This document shows, in pieces, positions 60,498 to 64,000 of a stretch of 64,000 bases of DNA. A program made the translations under genes and the position numbers. Source of the DNA: Gordonibacter sp034932485 (GTDB lineage: Bacteria > Actinomycetota > Coriobacteriia > Coriobacteriales > Eggerthellaceae); NCBI GenBank assembly GCA_034932485.1, contig JAYFOQ010000001.1, positions 1-64,000 of the forward strand, in the 5' to 3' direction. The notes under the pieces are model-generated. The model was given only the letters and a program-made list of their open reading frames with translations. It searched no databases and had not been told where the DNA came from. Numbering within the stretch: position 1 is the first letter of the stretch; each line of letters starts with the position of its first letter.

Positions 60498-60516
60498 AAC
60501 GGGACGCAGCTACCGG

Positions 60517-61593
60517 CTATCCTAAAACCTCAAGTTCGCGCGGATAGCTGTTCAGCACTTCACAGCCGCCTTCCGTGACGAGTACGAGGTCTTCAATGCG
60601 TACGCCAAATTCGCCGGGTAGATAGATACCCGGTTCGATGGAGAAGGTCATGCCAACTTGTACGGGCTCGTTGTGGGTTGCGGATACATCGCCAGGTTCA
60701 TGCACATCAAGGCCAATCTGATGTCCGAGGCGGTGGGTAAAAAAGGCTCCATAGCCGGCCTCTTCGATAACATTGCGAGCCGCTGCGTCAAGCTCGCAAA
60801 AGGGTACGCCAGGAGCAACCAGGGCGCGAGCTGCCGCATTGGCGCGCTGCACAATCTCATGCACTTCACGCTGTTTGTCGCTGGCTTCGCCAAAAACAAA
60901 GGTACGCGTCATGTCGGCGCAGTACTCATCTTGACGGCACCCCACATCGAACAGCACCACGTCGCCGTGCTTCAACGGCGTGTTGTCGGGTTCGTGATGC
61001 GGATCGGCGGCATTTGCGCCAAAGCTTACGATAGGTCCAAACGAACACCCTTGTGCTCCCAGCTCTCGATAAATGCCTTCCAGCTGACAAGCGACCTCGG
61101 CCTCGGTTACTCCCTCATATATGAGGGAGCGGAAGCGATCCATGCCCGCATCGTTTGTTCTTGATGCAGATCTCATGGCCGCTCGCTCGGCATCGTCTTT
61201 GTGAGCGCGCGCATCGTCTACGGCAACGGATGCCAGTACGAAACCGCTTGCAGCCTTGCATGCCATCAGAGGAAGAAGGAAGCGGGCTGTTAGTACTTTA
61301 TCGCAGCCCAGAGGAGCCGTTGTGTCGCAATGTTGTGCAAGCAGCAACACTGGATTGTCGGTATCGGTAAACCACTGCACTTCGCATGGCACCTTTTCAG
61401 GAATGATAAATAGTTCATTCATAAACAAAACGGGTTGATGCTCTTGCGTGAGGAATAGCCCCAAAAAGCGTTCATCCGGTTCAATGTAGACACCGGTCAA
61501 ATATTGTACTGAGCGAGGGTCGCTCACTAGCATTTGTGTGAGGCCGAGCTGCTCGAGGTTCTTCATAACGGTGGCGATGCGCTGCTCGTACAT
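60517..61593 (-). CDS. pepP: M24 family Xaa-Pro aminopeptidase
   Basis: A 358-residue creatinase-fold dipeptidase or aminopeptidase. The dinuclear metal site is visible as Asp in 'VVLFDVGCRQDEYCADMTRTFVFG', His in 'THRLGHQIGLDVHEPGDV', Glu in 'FSIEPGIYLPGEFGVRIEDLVLV'. An N-terminal creatinase_N domain covers about 1-125. ATG at 61593 follows AGGAG; the frame continues 15 codons further. Prolidase-type specificity cannot be separated from sequence. Confidence 0.9.
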   Translation of the reverse strand: MYEQRIATVMKNLEQLGLTQMLVSDPRSVQYLTGVYIEPDERFLGLFLTQEHQPVLFMNELFIIPEKVPCEVQWFTDTDNPVLLLAQHCDTTAPLGCDKVLTARFLLPLMACKAASGFVLASVAVDDARAHKDDAERAAMRSASRTNDAGMDRFRSLIYEGVTEAEVACQLEGIYRELGAQGCSFGPIVSFGANAADPHHEPDNTPLKHGDVVLFDVGCRQDEYCADMTRTFVFGEASDKQREVHEIVQRANAAARALVAPGVPFCELDAAARNVIEEAGYGAFFTHRLGHQIGLDVHEPGDVSATHNEPVQVGMTFSIEPGIYLPGEFGVRIEDLVLVTEGGCEVLNSYPRELEVLG

Positions 61594-61841
61594 GGGCTCT
61601 CCTGTCGATCGAGATTGAATAATGCGATGATAAAGCAAAAGTGATGTGACGTGTGTCGTTTTCTGTAGCTTTGCGACGATGGTGTTCTGCGGGTTGTTAA
61701 CGGTGAGAGGGAAGGGCTTGCTGCTTTATCTTTTATACCATTGCATCTACTGAGGGTAATTTTTCTTATCGTTTGCCTGTCGCGCGATGGAGGATTCTCG
61801 TTTCCCGCGGGTGTTCGGTAGCTGCGGGCGTGCGGGTGGCG

Positions 61842-61847
61842 TATGAT
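61842..61847 (+). promoter_or_regulatory. -10 element of tsaE (leaderless)
   Basis: TATGAT lies exactly 7 nt before ATG 61855; no Shine-Dalgarno sequence is present. Confidence 0.45.
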
Positions 61848-61854
61848 ACGCAGC

Positions 61855-62361
61855 ATGACAAACGGACTTACTTATACACGCAAGACTACTTCGACCGAGG
61901 CAACCAAGCAGTTGGCCTCCACCCTCGCTCCCTACCTGCATGCGGGTGATGTTGTTGTGCTTTCAGGCGATTTGGGAGCAGGGAAGACGCAGTTCGTACA
62001 AGGGGTGGCTACCCGTTTAGGGGTGCGCGATCAGGTAACCAGTCCCACCTTCAATATCTTGCTGCAATACCCTGGTGGCAGCCTGCCGTTGTATCACTTC
62101 GACCTTTACCGGCTGGAAGCTTCAGACGAACTCGAGGATATCGGTTACTACGAGACCATCGATGGTGATGGGGTTTCTTTCGTTGAATGGGGCGAAAAGT
62201 TTCCCCAGTCGCTTCCCTGTGGTTATCTTGAGGTGTCGATTACGGTTGACGAGGATGGCAACCGCCATGTCTGCGCTCAGTCGTTTGGCGACCGTGCGAG
62301 GCAATTGCTGTTTGTGTGGGCGAAGGATTCCAAATCGCGTCTGATGAAAACAGCGGGGTGA
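61855..62361 (+). CDS. tsaE: tRNA t6A synthesis ATPase TsaE
   Basis: A 168-residue P-loop ATPase needed for the threonylcarbamoyl-A37 modification of ANN-decoding tRNAs. Walker A is GDLGAGKT (38-45); 'TSPTFNILLQYPGGSLPLYHFDLYRLE' and 'GVSFVEWGEKFP' are signatures. ATG 61855 is favoured by the -10 at 61842-61847; the in-frame ATG at 61843 lies in the promoter. It overlaps the TsaB fusion gene by 4 bp. Confidence 0.94.
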   Translation: MTNGLTYTRKTTSTEATKQLASTLAPYLHAGDVVVLSGDLGAGKTQFVQGVATRLGVRDQVTSPTFNILLQYPGGSLPLYHFDLYRLEASDELEDIGYYETIDGDGVSFVEWGEKFPQSLPCGYLEVSITVDEDGNRHVCAQSFGDRARQLLFVWAKDSKSRLMKTAG

Positions 62362-64000
62362 CACAGGTGAACAAAGACCAGATGGGGTCGTCGGATACGA
62401 CGGCCGTCTTCAACGCGCAGCGACGCTATGTGCTTGCGTTCGATACCGCGAACGAAGTTATTGCTCTAGGGGTCGGGGAGCTTTGTACAGAAAGTCGCAC
62501 GGTGCGTCAGGTAGCTTCGGTGGAAGCTTCGGCTCACCGAGTTTCCAATACTCAATTGCTACCCCGTATCGATGCTCTTCTTACCGAATTGGGTGTTACT
62601 CGCGACCAGCTGGCTTGTGTTGTGTGCGGGCGCGGTCCGGGCTCATTTACGGGTGTGCGTATTGCTATCGCTACAGCTAAGGGCATTGCCTCGGCATTGG
62701 GTGTGGCTTTGGTGGGCGTGTCTTCGTTAGATGCTGTGGCTTGGAATGTGCAGAGTGCGGGTGTGCGCGGAGAGCTGGCCGTGGTGGCCGATGCTATGCG
62801 TAAGGAAGTGTACCCGGTGCGCTACTGTCTAACGGACGAAGGTGTGCAGCGACTTGATGCAGATCGTGTGGTAAAGGCTGAACTTGCGGCAGAAGAACTA
62901 GCTTCAGCTACATCGCTTGAAAACGAGGGGCATCTACAGGTCGCTGGCGATGCGCTGGTAAAGTACACCGAGTTATTTTCTCCTGTGGGAATATTGCTGT
63001 CCGAAAAGTTTTGGGCTCCAACAGGCGCTGGCCTTTTGCAGGCACTGCAAGCTGCCTGGCATGCTGACGAAGCAGATCCCTTCGACGCTCTGCGACACAA
63101 TCCAGCGTTCGCGTTGCCCGTGTATACGCGTCTGTCTGATGCGGAGGAAAACGAGCGCATTCGTTTGGCGAAGAACGACCCGAAGAATCTTGCTGTTGGT
63201 GTGCAGGAGGTGGCGCTGCGTCGTGATCAGCGTGCCAGTATGCACGATACGGCCATTCTGAATGCTCGACCTGCGGCGGATGGTATCACCTACAAACCAC
63301 TTGACGCTGTGCATGCGGGGTCAGTTGCGGCTCTGGAAATGCGCGTCATGGCATTGGATGCCTGGAGCGAACGCTTGGTGGCCGATGAATTGCCGCGTCC
63401 TGATCGTATCTGGTGGGCGGCATATGACGAGAGTGTCCTCGTTGGCTATGCCGGAGGCTGGGTTGTCGACGGTGCGCTCCAGATTCTTAAAGTGGGCGTC
63501 AATCCTGCAAATCGCAGGCAAGGCATCTCGCGCGAATTGTTGGCGCGCGTTGCCGCCGATGCCCGCGATTTGGGGGCCAAGGTATGCTCACTCGAAGTCC
63601 GAGCATCAAATGTTGGAGCGCAGGCTCTCTACGAGTCGCTGGGGTTGCACTCTCTGGGTGTGCGTCCTCGCTACTACGCCGATGGAGAAGATGCAGTCAT
63701 CATGGAAGGTCAGCTTCCCGTGGCGCAACACGATGTTGCCGGCATGACCTTGCAGGTGCACGATTCGTCGGGTGAAACGTGCGCGGTTTCCCCTGCGGCT
63801 GACGCTGAGGTGGGGGCTACGACTGAGGCAGAGGCTACGACCGGCGTCGATGGTGCAAACGAGAAGGCGCATTCACCTGCGCTCACGCATCCGCTTATTT
63901 TGGCCATCGAGTCTTCCTGCGACGAGACGGCTGCCGCCATTGTGGACGGCAATGGCAACCTGCTGGCCGACGTAGTGGCCTCGCAGATCGATTTCCACGC
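62358..64000 (+). CDS. tsaB-rimI-tsaD: TsaB-RimI-TsaD fusion protein (5' part)
   Basis: An open frame of 547 codons running off the window. Residues about 20-275 are TsaB ('YVLAFDTANEVIALGVGE', 'CGRGPGSFTGVRIAIATAKGIA'). About 315-455 is a RimI-type GNAT acetyltransferase ('LQILKVGVNPANRRQGISRELLARV', 'LEVRASNVGAQALYESLGLHSLGVRPRYYADGEDA'). After a Thr/Glu/Ala linker, TsaD begins near 511 with 'HPLILAIESSCDETAAAIVDGNGN'. The protein would join t6A transfer (TsaD/TsaB) with ribosomal-protein S18 acetylation. It starts at GTG 62358 (GTGA overlap with tsaE) or GTG 62367. Confidence 0.92.
   Translation, partial: MTQVNKDQMGSSDTTAVFNAQRRYVLAFDTANEVIALGVGELCTESRTVRQVASVEASAHRVSNTQLLPRIDALLTELGVTRDQLACVVCGRGPGSFTGVRIAIATAKGIASALGVALVGVSSLDAVAWNVQSAGVRGELAVVADAMRKEVYPVRYCLTDEGVQRLDADRVVKAELAAEELASATSLENEGHLQVAGDALVKYTELFSPVGILLSEKFWAPTGAGLLQALQAAWHADEADPFDALRHNPAFALPVYTRLSDAEENERIRLAKNDPKNLAVGVQEVALRRDQRASMHDTAILNARPAADGITYKPLDAVHAGSVAALEMRVMALDAWSERLVADELPRPDRIWWAAYDESVLVGYAGGWVVDGALQILKVGVNPANRRQGISRELLARVAADARDLGAKVCSLEVRASNVGAQALYESLGLHSLGVRPRYYADGEDAVIMEGQLPVAQHDVAGMTLQVHDSSGETCAVSPAADAEVGATTEAEATTGVDGANEKAHSPALTHPLILAIESSCDETAAAIVDGNGNLLADVVASQIDFH

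Noticed and set aside
1..64000. tRNA, rRNA and CRISPR arrays
   Set aside because: I scanned the intergenic gaps by eye and saw no cloverleaf, rRNA or regularly spaced repeat-spacer pattern; a tRNAscan run would settle it.

Overview
The window looks like a chromosomal segment from an anaerobic, mid-GC actinobacterium of the Coriobacteriia (Eggerthellaceae-like). The clues are a Tat-exported flavoprotein reductase with multiheme cytochrome and FMN-binding partners, a class III (anaerobic) ribonucleotide reductase, PPi-dependent phosphofructokinase, formate/tetrahydrofolate genes and no aerobic respiratory genes. The genus cannot be fixed from sequence alone. A perfect parS site at 8852-8867 and a tilS-maf-hpt-ftsH-folPK-birA cluster suggest an origin-proximal position, but no dnaA or parAB is present.

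Layout. 1-8.7 kb: a PadR/DUF1048 operon, a polyprenyl diphosphate synthase, a peptidoglycan-binding protein, leuCDB (no leuA here), and a lone serine recombinase. 8.7-13.1 kb: parS, then an ABC exporter/GntR(YtrA)/DUF5808 operon behind a 16-bp-arm palindrome. 13.1-17.0 kb: a ChbG-like deacetylase divergent from a GtrB-like and a GT39-like glycosyltransferase. 17.2-24.4 kb: Uup ABC-F protein, membrane-bound XRE regulator, HAD phosphatase, TcyP-like transporter, PPi-PFK. 24.9-34.6 kb: nrdD (with a fused C-terminal redoxin domain) and nrdG, separated by a TetR-headed respiratory cassette (pentaheme-like cytochrome, FMN-binding lipoprotein, Tat flavoprotein, two membrane proteins) and a 180-bp inverted-repeat element. 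34.7-36.4 kb: ECF sigma factor and membrane partner. 36.5-47.5 kb: tilS, maf, hpt, ftsH, folP-folK fusion, birA, MATE, bioY and fabH with a FabT-like operator. 48.2-52.6 kb: GGDEF/EAL protein, two-component system, coaX. 52.8-60.2 kb: fhs-fchA-folD followed without a break by a HycB-like protein, a Cys-type FdhF, a second HycB-like protein and a HycF-like protein. 60.2-64 kb: a repeat-rich spacer, pepP, tsaE and a tsaB-rimI-tsaD fusion running off the end.

How the genes work together. The 52.8-60.2 kb block reads as the methyl-branch entry of one-carbon metabolism: CO2/formate interconversion by an FdhF-HycB-HycF module, then formyl-, methenyl- and methylene-THF. FolD has lost both residues normally required for cyclohydrolase activity, which fits a division of labour with FchA. 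This FHL/HDCR-like module has no hydrogenase genes beside it, so its electron partner is open. The 28.5-33.4 kb cassette resembles the cytochrome-plus-flavoprotein reductases that Eggerthellaceae use for respiratory reduction of organic acceptors; its substrate is unknown. BirA and BioY point to biotin scavenging feeding acetyl-CoA carboxylase, next to fabH.

Many starts were moved from the longest reading frame to a position with a Shine-Dalgarno sequence. Three genes (2726, 37777, 61855) instead have a -10 element exactly 7 nt upstream of the ATG and are proposed to be leaderless.
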